A DNA stretch of 64,000 nucleotides, taken from Glebionis coronaria (Eukaryota > Streptophyta > Magnoliopsida > Asterales > Asteraceae). The DNA lies in NCBI GenBank assembly GCA_025667525.1, contig CM046874.1:285054380-285118379 (forward strand), written 5' to 3'. Within the stretch, counting starts at the first letter, position 1. Each line of letters opens with the position of its first letter. The notes beneath the pieces are model-generated. The model was not told the DNA's origin and did no database searches. It saw only the letters and a list, made by a program, of their open reading frames with translations. Both the position numbers and the translations under genes were made by a program. Shown here piece after piece: positions 22,758-34,319 of this stretch.

Positions 22758-24010
22758 TGATGAAAGCTGTTAAGTTGATGTATAAAAGATGAAGGTTGAT
22801 AAGAGAAAAGTGTTAGACAAGAATTATAGAGACCCTGTTTAAAATAGGAGCCAAATTTATAGGAGTGGATGAATGCACGTGATTGGCCCAAAAATAGGCA
22901 AAGATTTTCAAAAATCAATCATGAAAATATTGAAAAAGTTTATAAGTTATCTCATGCATTTAATGAAAGTAACAACTCCTAAAATTACGGCTTGAAAATA
23001 TGTCAAAAAGTTACAACTGGGTAGGTCCCATTGTTTGTCAACGGTCAAATATAACCCATCAACGCCCAACGGCTATAATCCTGTCAACGTTCGCCTAAAG
23101 CCATGTCAGCGTCCATTTTGGTCACAACAACGCTTGGAAAAATCTTGTCAGCGTCCAAAAATAAAATTGTTTTAAAAAGTGAACAATGACCTTAACAAGT
23201 AATTTATCCTAGAGAAGATAACCAAAAGCTGATAATTATCATAGGGCGGCAAGCACTGTCCAGTTATGCACACTTGCATAAGCAAGATAGACATAACAGT
23301 CCTCTAGTGTCCCTTGCTAACCAAAATTCTTAACAACCATGTTACCTCATAAAATCCTTGTTACTCCCAGGTAAAACCCATATCAAAAGGATTCCCAAGC
23401 CTCCCATCAGACCATAACCAATTCTAAGTCAAAAATGTCTTGGCAGCATGCAAAGTTGATATACTATGCATGCTACAGTGCCTCATGGTTTAGTAAAACT
23501 AACCCATACTCACCTGTGGACACAATCTAGAATTGTGATGAGAGTATTCTAAGAATACCCAAGAGTCCTAAAGGTTCCTTAAACCTCCCCTTAAACTATG
23601 ATACATGAGTTCTCAAAATACATATATGAACATTAAAAATTTATGTCAAGATAGGAATATAAATATTCCAACCATCATCCATAAACAAAACATGTCCAAA
23701 TAGCTCTTCAAAGATCCATAAGCAACTCTGTATCCAATGGTATAAAGCTACCATTACCTGCACATTTAGATGAAAACCACAAAACTAACACTTGTTGCTA
23801 ACAGCGTCCCGACAACACTTATCAGCGTTGAAGGAACTCTTGTCAGCGTTAGACCATAATATCTCCAACAACGGCAAAATAACACTTGACAGCGTTGTAT
23901 TTACCTTTGTCAGTGTTAGAAAAAGAATGTGGAAAATCTAAATCATCACAAAGACCAATAACAATGCATTATCCTGTACATACTTTTACAAAAATGTTCC
24001 AAAACACATA
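22758..24010 (-). mobile_element. E spacer between pol and the third ORF
   Basis: This 1.25-kb stretch has no credible ORF. It holds two clusters of the E motif, at about 23038-23158 and 23800-23925, with successive spacings of about 21, 25, 22, 21, 21 and 21, 21, 25, 21, 21 bases. A promoter or splice acceptor for the third ORF might be expected here; I cannot identify one with confidence. Confidence 0.7.
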
Positions 24011-27000
24011 TTAAGTGAGATTAACCATTCCAATATTTGTTACCAAATATTGAAATCTTCCAGCATCAAAAGGTTTAGTTAATAAATCTGCTACATTATC
24101 TTCAGTATCTACCCTATCTGGTTGTATTAAACCTTTCTCAAAGCAATCTCTTATAAAATGATGTCTAATTTCTATGTGTTTGGTTTTAGAATGATGTACA
24201 TGATTTTTAATAATGCATAAAGTACTGTTATTGTCTACAAAAATCTTGGTATGCATAAAATTATACCCATAATCCAACAGCTGGTTCTGAATCCATAAGA
24301 CTTGTCCACAACAAGCAGCTGCAGCCACATATTCTGCTTCAGTTGTAGAGTTTGCCACCACTGTTTGTTTCTTGCATTGCCAAGATATTAATCTGCTCCC
24401 AAGAAATTGGCATCCACCAGTTGTGGATTTCCTATCAAACTTGTCACCACCATAATCACTGTCTGAATATGCAATAAGATCCAAGGGAGAATCTTTTGGG
24501 TACCATAATCCAAGATCTGGATAACATCTCAAGTACCTAAAAATTCTCTTCACAGCAAAAAGGTGACATTCTTTGGGAGTCACTTGATGGCGTGCACATG
24601 CACACACAGCAAACATGATGTCAGGTCTTGAGGCTGTAAGATACATCAATGAACCAATCATTGATCTATAGTGCCTAACATCCACTTCCTTTCCAGCTCC
24701 AAGTTTTCCCCAGGGGTATTGTCTGTCCATAGGAGTAGAAGCCTCCTTCTCATGTGGAGAAAAACCATATTTCTTCAAGATTTCAGCTACATACTTGTCC
24801 TGGGAGATGAAGATACCATCTTCTTTCTGCTGAACTTGTAAACCTAGAAAGAAGTTCATCTCACCCATTGCACTCATCTTGAATTTATCTGTCATGAGCT
24901 TGGAAAAATCCTCACTCATTTTTGGATCAGTAGACCCAAAAATGATGTCATCAACATAGACCTGCACAAGCAACACATGTTTTCCTTTCTTCTTTGTAAA
25001 CAGTGTCTGATCTATGGTGCCCCTCTTGAAACCATTTTCCACCAAGTAGGTGGACAATGTACCATACCATGCTCTTGGGGCTTGATGAAGGCCATACATT
25101 GCCTTCTTTACTCTATAAACCTTGTCTGGATTCTCAGGATCTTCAAAACCAGGAGGCTGCATTACATAAACCTCCTCAACAATTGTGCCATAGAGGAAAG
25201 CACTCTTCACATCCATCTGATAAACAGTAAAATTCATGCAAGAAGCATAAGCTAAGAAAATTCTTATAGCTTCAATTCTTGCAACTGGTGCAAAAACTTC
25301 TTCATAATCAATTCCTTCCTCTTGTGTATAACCCTGAGCTACCAAACGTGCCTTGTTTCTGACCACAATGCCTCTTTCATCTTTCTTGTTCCTTAGAACC
25401 CATCTTGTCCCAATTGGTCTCACATATCTAGGACAATCAACCAGCTCCCAAACATCCTGTATAGCAAATTGGTGAAGCTCATCCTGCATTGCTTCCACCC
25501 AACTTGGTTCCTTGAGAGCATCAAAAATTTTCTTGGGTTCTTCCTGTGACAGAAAACAGGCAAACAAACATGCTTGTACAAGAGGGGTATCAACCTTCTT
25601 GTGTATATTGGCAATAAATCCACCAAGACCTTGATGGGATCTTCTTGTCTGAACTGGAGCCATAACATCACCTATGATTTGAGATGTGGGGTGATCTTTA
25701 GCTGTGGAAGTGAGAACTCCTCCTTCAAAAAGTCTGGTGTCCTCAATTTCACGCTCCATGTTGCCAATATCTTCTTCAGTTTCTTCTTCATCAACAGGAA
25801 TCTCTTCATGGATATTGGAAGGTCCACCCTGTTCAAAATGAGAAGAGAAAAGCTGTGTAAAGGTGTCTCCAAAGTCTGATCCTTGTGTGTCAGCGTTTGG
25901 GCTAACAACGCCTGAACTGGTGTTGTCAGCGTTGGAGCCATCAGCGTCTGAATTGGTCGTGTCAGCGCTTGATTTCCCTTTGTCAGCGCCTGAAGAATCA
26001 TGCATGTTTGTAGTTGGTGGTATCTGAACTCCACCATTATCATTCCTTGCAGCAGTAGCAGCAGCATAATACTCATCTGTCCATATAGGAAGTGTAACAA
26101 ATTCTTGTGTGGGAGATGATATAACTGCTGGTGGTCCATCCTCCTTAGCAACCTGTATACCTGAAACATTACCAATTCTCTTTTCCAAAACACTTGAAGT
26201 TACCTTCACAATGTCTGGATCAGTAACAGGCATATAATTTAAAGCTCTAGACAAAGGTTCTAAGTCAAACAACCAATTTGGACCACTCTCAGGATCACTA
26301 GGTTTACTCTCTAAAAACCTAACATGTACTTTTTCAAGTATACGTTTTTCCTTTTTAATGTAAACCCTATATCCTTTACTCTGCACTGAATAACCCATGA
26401 AGTAGCCTTCATCACCTTTTGAATCAAATTTACCTAGGGCCTCACTAGTTTCTAACACAACTACATGACAACCAAAAGGCTTCAGAAAACCAATATTTGG
26501 CTTCCTTCACCAAAGTAATTCATAAGGTGTCTTATTATGTATCTTGTTGACCAATGCCCTATTTTGAACATAGCAAGCTGTGTTAACAGCTTCAGCCCAA
26601 AAAGCTATAGGAAAGTGGGCATCAGCCAACATGGTTCTGGCTGCTTCAATAAGGGTCCTATTCTTCCTCTCAGCAACTCCATTTTGCTGAGGAGTTCTAG
26701 CTATGCTGAACTGCCTAGTAATCCCTTTCTTGGCACAAAAATCATCTAATAACTGATTTCTAAACTCACCCCCATTGTCACTTCTAATAATTTTGACCTC
26801 ATTACCATTCTTCTTTTCAATTTGGGTAATGAAATTAATCAGACTTAGGGCAGTTTCACTTTTCTTAGCTAAAAAGAAAGTCCATGTGAACCTGGAGTAA
26901 TCATCAGTAATGACAAAACAATATGATTTACCCTTCAAACTCTCTATATTAGTAGGACCAAAGAGGTCCATATGCAATAAGTGAAGGGGTTTAGTACTAG

Positions 27001-27649
27001 AGTGCACCTGTTTAGACCTGAATGAGACCTTGTGCTGCTTGCCCTTAAGGCATGCAACACAAGAGTGGTCATTGTGGAAAGCCTTTTCAGGCAAACCATC
27101 AACTAAACCAAGCCTCACAAGCCTATTAATATTCTTAAAGTTTATGTGCCCTAGTCTCCTGTGCCAAAGATTACTTTCATCTACTGAGGCCTTAGCATAC
27201 AGACATGACATTTTATTATTTACCTTAATTCCATTAAGATTCACATTATATATGTCTTTATGCCTTGGTGTTCTAAAATCTATGCATTTCTCATCAGGGA
27301 GCTTATAATCTTTGCTTAACACCAAGCACTCAGTATCTGTGAAAAGAACCTTATTTTTGTTATCACACACTTGTGATACACTAAACAAATTATAATCCAG
27401 GTCTTTCACTAAGAAGACATTATCAAACCTAAGATTGTTGGTGACAAGGGTTCCTTTTCCTGTGATTGTGCCGTATCCACCTCCAAAGTATACCTTATCA
27501 CCATCTTGAATAGGAGAGAAATTGGTCAGATAGTCTTCCTTTCCAGTCATGTGCCTTGAGCATCCACTATCCCAGTATCCATAGTCATTGATCTTCTTCT
27601 GAATGCCCTGCACATAAAGAAAACACATTAGTTTTCTTTGGGAACCCAA
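24011..27649 (-). pseudogene. E pol: protease, integrase, RT, RNase H (one in-frame TGA)
   Basis: This polyprotein would process, reverse-transcribe and integrate the element. In order: aspartic protease (YWDSGCSRHMTG); GAG-pre-integrase zinc region (LWHRRLGH and CVACLKGKQ); integrase core with LLHMDLFGP, VITDDYSRF, IRSDNGGEF and NGVAERKNRT; reverse transcriptase with [22 protein letters not shown] and the catalytic YVDD; RNase H with [16 protein letters not shown] and the tail [21 protein letters not shown] at 26507-26509 interrupts the chain between integrase and RT, and the same frame continues on both sides. The region between integrase and RT also carries six copies of the E motif (25880-25990). 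The first ATG, at 27649, overlaps the gag frame by 22 bases in the -1 frame, so expression would need a frameshift, splicing or initiation here. Confidence 0.92.
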
Positions 27650-30495
27650 GCCTTGGAAGACTTGGATTCATTTGGTTGTTCAACAAGAACAGACTTGGTT
27701 CTCATAACAACCCCATTTTCATCCCTGTTTGAATGAAATTCCCAGTTAACCCCAATTGGTGTTGACAATGCCTTTGAAATATAATGAAACCTGTTGCATG
27801 TCATAGAAATACCAGTATTATTAGGGTTCTGGTCTTGTTTTGGTCTCCATGTTAAGCTAGTAGAAGCTTTAGACCTATTTCCCTGTGGCTGCAAATACCT
27901 AGGTTTGTCAGCGCTGAAATTTCTCTTGTCAGCGCCCCGATTGCTCTTATCAGCGTTGAACCTAGGGTTTGCTACAGGAACCCATTGCCTATTTGACCAA
28001 GTATTTGACTTTTGAAAAGGTCTTAGGCCTTGTGTGTTAGACCCTCTAGAAAAGAATGGGGCTGGTCTAACAACTTGTGAACTTTTGTTCACAAAGGTGT
28101 TGGGTCTGACAGTGTTTGACCTATGTTGACTTTTGTCAGCGCTGAAATGGTTCCTATCAGCGTTGACATTGGCAGCGTTGACACATTTGTAGGCCAAATG
28201 TGAGAAGCTACCACATGTGTAACAAGCTTTTCTAGACATAGTATTAGGTCTAGAAGCAAAGAAGCCTGTTCCATGATTACTTACTTGGCTTTTTGGTGAC
28301 CTAGAATTTCTATACATCTCTGCATATTTAACACTAGGTTTTCTAACATTTTGTGGGCCAAGGTCAACAGGTTTGCCAGTAGTAGGGTGTGTGATCTTAA
28401 TAGGTTTAGGATCAAGGCTCGTGATTGGTGTGGGCTCATTTGGACTTTCACACAATAACCCTCCCTTAACAAACAAAGTGTGGTTTGCTTTCTTCCACTC
28501 TTCTAGGTCAGTCAGCTTTTGCTGATATTCCTCAACTGGGGAAGTCACTCTAGGTGGAGGAATAAACTCCTCCTCTTGGAATTCTGGCAAGCCAGTCCAA
28601 GATAAGTCCTTTGATTGGACACCATAGAAATCCCCAGCTGGTGGTGGAACAACATTATAGTTATTTATCCCAATCCCACTCATATCCTTAGAGTCTCTTT
28701 GTTTACTAACACACTCTCCTAGGGATTGTGTGGCCTTATCAAATCTCTGGATTTTAAGACTCACATTATCTTTGTTTTTGTTAGCCTCCTCTAACTGAGC
28801 TATCAAATCAAGATTAACCCTATTTACTATATCTTGAACATCTTTACTCTGATGTAACTCATGTTTTAAGATATTTATTTGATCCTTTAAATCAAACTCC
28901 ATTTTCTTATACTCAGTTACTGTCTTTTCTGTTTGGGTAAGAGCAATTTGATAGTTAGATAATTTGCACCTTAGAGTACTTGCTTCATCTAATAACTTAA
29001 CTATCTCTTGTTTTGATTTTTCAGTATTTAAACGACAACCCTTAGAACAGAAAGCATCATCATATACCTCATTATCTGATGAAGAGGAGGAGTGTGCCAT
29101 GAGAGCATATTCAGCATGCTCTTCTTTAACTTCAGCAACCAAAGCTCTGTCCTCTTCCTCATTCTTAGCCATCCAGCTCCAATCCCATTCCCCAACGCCA
29201 TCAATTTGTTGAACAGCAACCATGGCCTTGGGATCTGGGTTCTTAATCATTTGGCTAGAAGGCTTCCCAGCATCAGATCTCCTTGGAGATCTACATTCCC
29301 TCATAAAGTGCCCCATCCTATGACAGTTGTAGCACTCCACCTTGGACTTGTCAAATCCAGCAACATCCTTAGCATTAAAGGTCATCTTCTTCTTGAACCT
29401 TTTATTGAACCTGTTTGCTCTTAAACTTACAAGAGCCATAGTCCACTTTATATCCATCTCTTCCAATTGTTCATCACTTATCTGCTCAAGATCTTCATAA
29501 GTGATCCTTGAATCACTAGGCAAAGAAGCAATGAAGGCACACACAGTATCAAGATCAAAGCCAGCAGGTTTAATTCTATCAGCGCCATGATTGTGTGTGT
29601 CAGCGCTTGAGTATAAAGCGTTGACAGGATATGATCCAGCGCTGACAGATTGACATCCAGCACTGACACCTTGAGATCCAGAGGCTGAATGTCCATAAAA
29701 GTTCATGGAATCAAATTGGCCTTCACTTTGTGAAAAGAAGGCCATGTTGCTGCTGGAAGATTTGTTATCACTCTCCAATTGCCATTCATTCTCCAACAGC
29801 CTTAACTTGTTGAAGATGTCATCAAACCTGGAAGTCTTGTGGGTGTTATTGACAAGAATAGATCTTGTCTCAATCTTCCATACATCACCAAGGCTTTTGA
29901 GAAAAGTAGCATTCAATTCAGGGTCATCAATCTATTTTCCCATGAAGGAAAGTTGACTTGTGATGTCAAGAAGTCTACTTCTCACACTGCTGAGATTCTC
30001 ATTAGGTTGAGCTTTAAAGACAGCATACTCATGCAAGAGTTGCTTCTTCTTTTCTTCTTTTGTGTCAGCATTGCCACCATGTGCTACTTCAAGAGCTTCC
30101 CAAAGCTCTTTTGCAGAATCAAAACGTTTGTACTTATGCTGATTCTCATGACCTAGGGCATGTTTCAAGATGTTCAAAATTTTCATGTCCACCCTCTTCT
30201 TGGCTATGTCTTCAACAGCTACCGCTCTCCCATCATCAGGCTTTTCCACTTTATCAGCTTCTGGACAATTAGGAATAGCTGACCTTGCCTCAATAGCAGC
30301 AGTAATCTTTGCTGCTTTATCGAATGTGTTCCCATATTCGATAATTTCCCAAAGAGTGTAGTCATGAATAGCTATGTATTGCTCAAAATTGGACTTCCAA
30401 AGTTCAAAGTTCCTGGCATCAAACATGGGAATTTTGATACTAGGATTTGAGAAGTTGTTTTGCAGCAAAGCAGGAGGTTGATTTGTGCCAGACAT
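27628..30495 (-). pseudogene. E gag (one in-frame TAG)
   Basis: The capsid/nucleocapsid precursor starts MSGTNQPPALLQNNFSNPS at 30495, directly after the leader. The N-terminal region has the gag contexts FELWKSNFEQYI and LWEALEVAHGG. A TAG at 29932-29934, after LSFMGK, interrupts it and the same frame resumes at once. Downstream are a CCHC zinc knuckle (CYNCHRMGHFMREC), a coiled-coil-like stretch, a second CCHC-like motif (CYTCGSFSHLAYKC) and three clusters of the N/S/G-A-D-K/R repeat. It ends WVPKEN at 27628, where pol opens in the -1 frame. The sequence around the overlap, TTTTCTTTATGTGCAG|G, also resembles a splice acceptor. Confidence 0.85.
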
Positions 30496-30584
30496 GGTGT
30501 TTTTAGGGTTTTGAGATTTTAGGGTTTTTAGGGTTTGGTGTTTTAGGGTTCTGCGTTACTTAAAGATCAAAAGTTTCTCAACAA
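30496..30584 (-). promoter_or_regulatory. E leader with four telo-box-like motifs
   Basis: Between the PBS and the gag ATG the sense strand carries four ACCCTAA words (plus-strand TTAGGGT) within about 50 bases, the nearest a few bases from the start codon. This matches the telo-box, a known cis-element near plant transcription starts and 5' leaders. It might equally be a chance A/C-rich leader. Confidence 0.7.
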
Positions 30585-30596
30585 GCTCTGATACCA
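30585..30596 (-). promoter_or_regulatory. E primer binding site
   Basis: GCTCTGATACCA on the plus strand (sense TGGTATCAGAGC) begins two bases inside the 5' LTR and is complementary to initiator tRNA-Met. It fixes the orientation of E as minus strand. Confidence 0.95.
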
Positions 30597-30598
30597 CT

Positions 30599-31119
30599 TG
30601 TTGATCCCAAACTTAGATCGATTAGCTTTGTGTATACGAGATTAGATCAAGTACTACACGTAGAGAAACCTTTGCTTATGAATAAAGTAACAAAGTGTTA
30701 TGCGGAATTAACACTTGATCTAAAACACAATGATGTTAAACAAACTTTCACTTGTATTAGAATAATCGTGTTGATTACAATGAAAGGTTTAACTTGCGAA
30801 TACTATGAAAACTGATATTAAACATTAACCTAAAAGATCTTCTTTTATAGAACAAGAAGTCTTGTACAATAAGCTACAAATCAACTATTCTAGGTAAAGA
30901 TAAACATAGAAAATACATTGTCGTTTCTATCCTTACTAGAAGTAATCTAGAATATAATATACGTGTAGCTCACAACTTCCATCAGTGTTTGTCTTCAATC
31001 TATCAACGCTTGACTTTATCTTGTCAACGCTTATGCTGTCAGCGCTCACTTTGCTCTTGTCAACGCTTGAGTTGTTCCTGTCAGCGTTCAAGTGTTCTGG
31101 CCTAAATTTATTCCCAACA
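30599..31119 (-). repeat. E 5' LTR
   Basis: This 521-bp copy differs from the left LTR by one base by eye. Read into D's gag frame it adds the peptide NADRNNSSVDK and following, showing that the five LTR motif copies share one open frame although an LTR need not code. Confidence 0.95.
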
Positions 31120-32438
31120 AACCGCGGTCTCGAGGATTGTGGTCGCTCGGATCTAAATGCAGTAGGTTGTCTGACAATCGGTTGTCTGACGAACTGATTT
31201 GTAGGCGGTTTCCCCAAGATTGATGGTTTTTCAGGCTTAGTGTCCACACTAGGTTCTCTAGTTTTCCTTAACTCATTTTTCAACGCAGCTATAGCAAAAA
31301 CCTTTTCCTGTAATTGGGCCTTTAATGTTTCATTTTCTTTGAGCACGTTATCTTGGGATGCCAACTTAGATTCAAGCAGTTGAATTTGTTTCAGAAGATT
31401 ATCTTTTTCAGCTTTAGAATCTAGAACAGTTTGATCCAATTTTCTTTCAAGAACAACGTTTGACTTTTCAAGTTTTTCAAAGTATGTTTCAAATTTGTCC
31501 GTTTTCTTAGAAAATTCAAGTTTGGCATCCTCAAGATCTTTTGATTGCCGAGCTACGATCGTTTCGAGCTCTTTAATCTTAGAATCAGAATCAGTTAACG
31601 AGGCAGTTATAAAGCATTTATCATGATGAACTGTAGCATTTTGAACACTTTCTCCCCCATTATGACTCACATTGGATGAAACATAAGTGGTATTTCTATC
31701 ACTCTTGTCCATCCCATGTTTGTCATAATTAGGTTCAGAATGCTCAATATGCGGCATGTCATCAGCATATACATCATAAACCACATTACATTGTACCATG
31801 TTTGCAGGCTCTGCGTCATAAATGGGTAAGGTGTCATCAAGAGAAATCTCGCGAACCTTCCCTGACGTGCCACTGGCATCATGTTGTCCTCCTGATTCTT
31901 TGCTCGTGCCATTGTTAGGCTCCAAGTTGTCAACCGTATGACCATTATCCTCTTGCATCTGCGTCATTGATTCTTGCACTCCATTAACATACACTTGCTG
32001 AAGTTGTGATCTTTGATATATCGAAGACGAGACCGATGACATGAGTTTCAAAATCGTATCACGGAAAACTCGAAGCTCGGTATGTGTATCTCGAAGAAAC
32101 GATTGGCAAATCATTGAACTTTCAGGCTTGATGATATTAAATTGGAGGAAAGGCGTGAGGTGTGTCACAAGAGCCTTATATGCAAGTACCGATGCAGAGT
32201 GATTAAGGTTGTCATGGTTGAGTTGCTCTGCTAGTTGGGTCAAAGTGGTAAAAAGGGAGTCGATGAATATATGACGATCTTGTCCAAAGATTGTCACAAA
32301 TTCGGTCCCTCCTTGAATCCCCGAAAGAGTGACAAGATGAGACTGGAGTAGTTGAAAGGAGGTGATGCCACTTTTCTTAACTTCGTTTTGCCTTAAATAC
32401 AACTCTCCCTTGTGAAATCTCGAATGCAACGAATCCAT
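31120..32438 (-). pseudogene. D gag-like ORF, 5' part (split by E)
   Basis: The ORF starts at ATG 32438 (MDSLHSRFHKGELYLRQNE). Residues 1-150 are helical and lack cysteine motifs, like a capsid-type region. A long coiled-coil segment follows at about 290-390 (heptad-rich, LESKLASQDNVLKENETLKA and neighbours), then a basic proline/arginine stretch (RQPIVRQP, RPQSSRPRF) at the E insertion point. It continues at 19110. The total is 737 codons including one internal TAA. No enzyme domain is present. I call it gag-like from its position after the leader and from its 3' linker, which I recognise from Asteraceae Copia gag; the N-terminal part I do not recognise. Confidence 0.7.
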
Positions 32439-33059
32439 TGTAGATTTGATGAAAATTGAAGGAAAAAATTCTTGATCTCGTCAAATAAATCTTGTCACGT
32501 CTTTTTGTCTCACCACTTTTATCACTATGTCACGTTTAGAACTCGACAACACGACCGATGACACGTATCGTTTAAGAGAAATCTTATTCAAAATATAGCC
32601 TAAATTTCAACCAAACTTAAACTAGTCTAAATTTTAACCGAGTCCAACAACATAGCCGACCCAAACTTGTCTAAATCTAATTAACAAGATTATCAAAATT
32701 TAATATCTAAAATAACAATTAATATTTAAAATAAAACTTTTTCCAAAATAACGAAAATTTACTCAACTTGAAAACTTTCTAAAATATATAAAAAAAAAAT
32801 AAATAAGAAAAGAAAAAAACTGATTTGTTTAAAAAATACTAATATTAAAAAGGAATCTGATATGTTTGATTTGAAAAATCGGATAATTATATAAAAAAAA
32901 ACGTTTTCTTGAAAAAAAATAAAAAATAAAAAAAGATTGAAATAAAAAAAAAAAAATCTGAGACAAACTTCTAGTTTACTCCGTCCAATCACCACGTGGC
33001 CCAAAAAACATAGATAACACCGCCCCACACACTTTAACTTTGTTATCTCCGCCCCTCAA
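32439..33059 (-). mobile_element. D upstream non-coding, AT-rich
   Basis: About 620 bases lie between the gag start and the CT-rich block. Long A/T runs dominate 32700-32960. I see no gene; the 89-residue minus frame at 32759-33028 is phenylalanine-rich low complexity. Confidence 0.6.
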
Positions 33060-33245
33060 ACCTAATTTAATCTCTCTCTCTCTCACACAATACTCCTTCG
33101 TCTCTCTCTGCTATATTTTCTCTCACTTAAAGCAAAATCAAACAAGCTCTCTCTCATAAATCATGAAAACCTCCGTCTTCAATTCTTAGATACCAGCGAA
33201 AAGTAAAGGCTTCAAGATCTTGAAAATAAGGTCTCGGGTAGGTGT
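33060..33245 (+). other. CT-rich block ending in GGTCTCGGGTAGGTGT, shared with F
   Basis: On the plus strand (antisense to D) the sequence looks like a plant 5' leader: CT repeats, then TCAAGATCT, then GGTCTCGGGTAGGTGT (33230-33245) with a splice-donor-like G|GTAGGT. Element F has the same order at 52440-52734. It may be shared ancestry, an antisense first exon, or a captured gene start. Confidence 0.6.
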
Positions 33246-33289
33246 ATTTTACTTTATCTGTTGAGTCCTTCTTTCTACTGTAGCGTCTT

Positions 33290-33900
33290 TCTAATGAGGT
33301 CTGGGGTTGAGTGATGTGTGAGGGGTGTGTACGTGACGAGGGTGGGTCGAGGGTGATTGTGAGTATGATGGGTTAGAGTCGGTTTGGGTTAGAGTCGGTT
33401 TGGGTTAGAGTCGGTTTGGGTGTGAGGGTGTCGGGGTTAGAGTCGAGTGATGAATCGGTGGTGGGTTGGTGATGAGAGGATGAGAGATTTGTATGAGAGG
33501 GTTTGGTGAGGGTGAGTTTGTTTGTGGTCTGTTTTTGATTGTTGGTGAGTCGTTCAGAGTCGAGAGTGTTTTGAATGAGGGTGAGAGAGTCCTAGTCGCG
33601 AGGGTGTTAGGGGGTGTCCGAGTGTGTGGGTGGTTCGAGAGGGTGTGAGACGAGGGTGTATTGGGTGGGTAATACGAGAGACGAGAGGGTTTTTTAGGAT
33701 GGTTTGAGAGATGTCGAGAGATGAGGGTTTGGGAGGGATGTCGATGTTGGGTTCGAAAAAGGGTTGAGGGAGTCTCGAGGGGTGTGGGTTGAGTGTATTT
33801 TTGAGTCGAGAGTGAGGGTGGGTAAATTGTGTGAGTCGAGTGTCTTTTCGTTTGAGTCGAGTCTTAGATGGTTTGTTGGGTCTGTCGAGGTATGTTTGAT
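33290..33900. repeat. G-rich degenerate repeats in D leader
   Basis: The stretch is rich in GAGTCGAGAG and GGTTAGAGTCGGTTT words, including three tandem 16-bp copies at about 33371-33420. The 116-residue minus frame at 33554-33904 is a proline/threonine low-complexity by-product. Confidence 0.7.
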
Positions 33901-33977
33901 TCAAAGTGGGAGTCTGTTTCGAGGCAATGAGTCTTTTTGAAAGACGATGATTTGCCCGTTTATTTTGAATATGGTTG

Positions 33978-34250
33978 CTTCACCCGGAACTTCTTTCTTG
34001 ATCCGGAAGATCTTGGTTCGGAAGTTCTTGATCCGGAACTTCTTGATCCGGAACTTTTGGCTTGATCCGGAAGTTCTTGGTTCGGAAGTTCTTGATCCGG
34101 AACTTCTTGATCCGGAACTTTTTGCTTGATCCGGAAGTTCTGGCTTGATCCGGAAGTTCTTTCACCCGGAACTTTTTTAGGTTTGATTCGGAAGTTAGAT
34201 ATTGATTCGGAACATTTGAATTTGATACGGAACTTGTGAATTTGAAATGG
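33978..34250 (-). repeat. Array of TTCCGGATC words (sense) in D leader
   Basis: About 18 copies of GATCCGGAA or GATTCGGAA on the plus strand occur at 15-23-bp spacing. In D's sense direction they read TTCCGGATC or TTCCGAATC. They lie in the transcript leader between PBS and gag. The Q/P/S-rich frames in this region are artefacts of the array. Confidence 0.9.
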
Positions 34251-34319
34251 AACTTTTGGGTATGACAGATTTGATGGGACTGAGATGGACAGAAACAATG
34301 GACAATTGGACAACTGGAC

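Larger units (their letters stand above)
19111..31124 (-). mobile_element. Element E, Copia retrotransposon with gag, pol and a third ORF
   Basis: The 521-bp LTRs are flanked by the perfect target duplication aaccg (19111-19115 and 31120-31124). The tRNA-Met PBS lies beside the right LTR and the PPT beside the left, so E is on the minus strand. It is 12.0 kb long. The domain order protease, integrase, RT, RNase H marks Ty1/Copia. The extra ORF after pol and the large size suggest a SIRE-like arrangement, but the lineage is not settled. I see a single base difference between the LTRs, so insertion was recent. Confidence 0.95.

Noticed and set aside
22697..22918. Minus ORF overlapping the start of the third ORF, as an upstream exon
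   Set aside because: It is out of frame with the third ORF, short, and has no splice sites that I can support.
30585..30596. tRNA gene fragments (tRNA-Met-like words at several places)
   Set aside because: Each is a 12-14-base primer binding site next to an LTR; no tRNA body is present.
19518..31093. CRISPR-like array formed by the regularly spaced E motif
   Set aside because: The repeats are too short and degenerate, lie in coding sequence and LTRs of a plant retrotransposon, and have no cas genes or leader.
33060..33245. A host gene promoter and first exon on the plus strand
   Set aside because: No downstream exon or coding continuation is visible before D's LTR, and the same block occurs in F, so it belongs to the elements. 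Kept only as a shared motif.
33554..34313. Proline/glutamine/serine-rich ORFs of 116 and 117 residues
   Set aside because: They arise from the G-rich and CGGAA-core repeats; overlapping frames in the same array look equally open.
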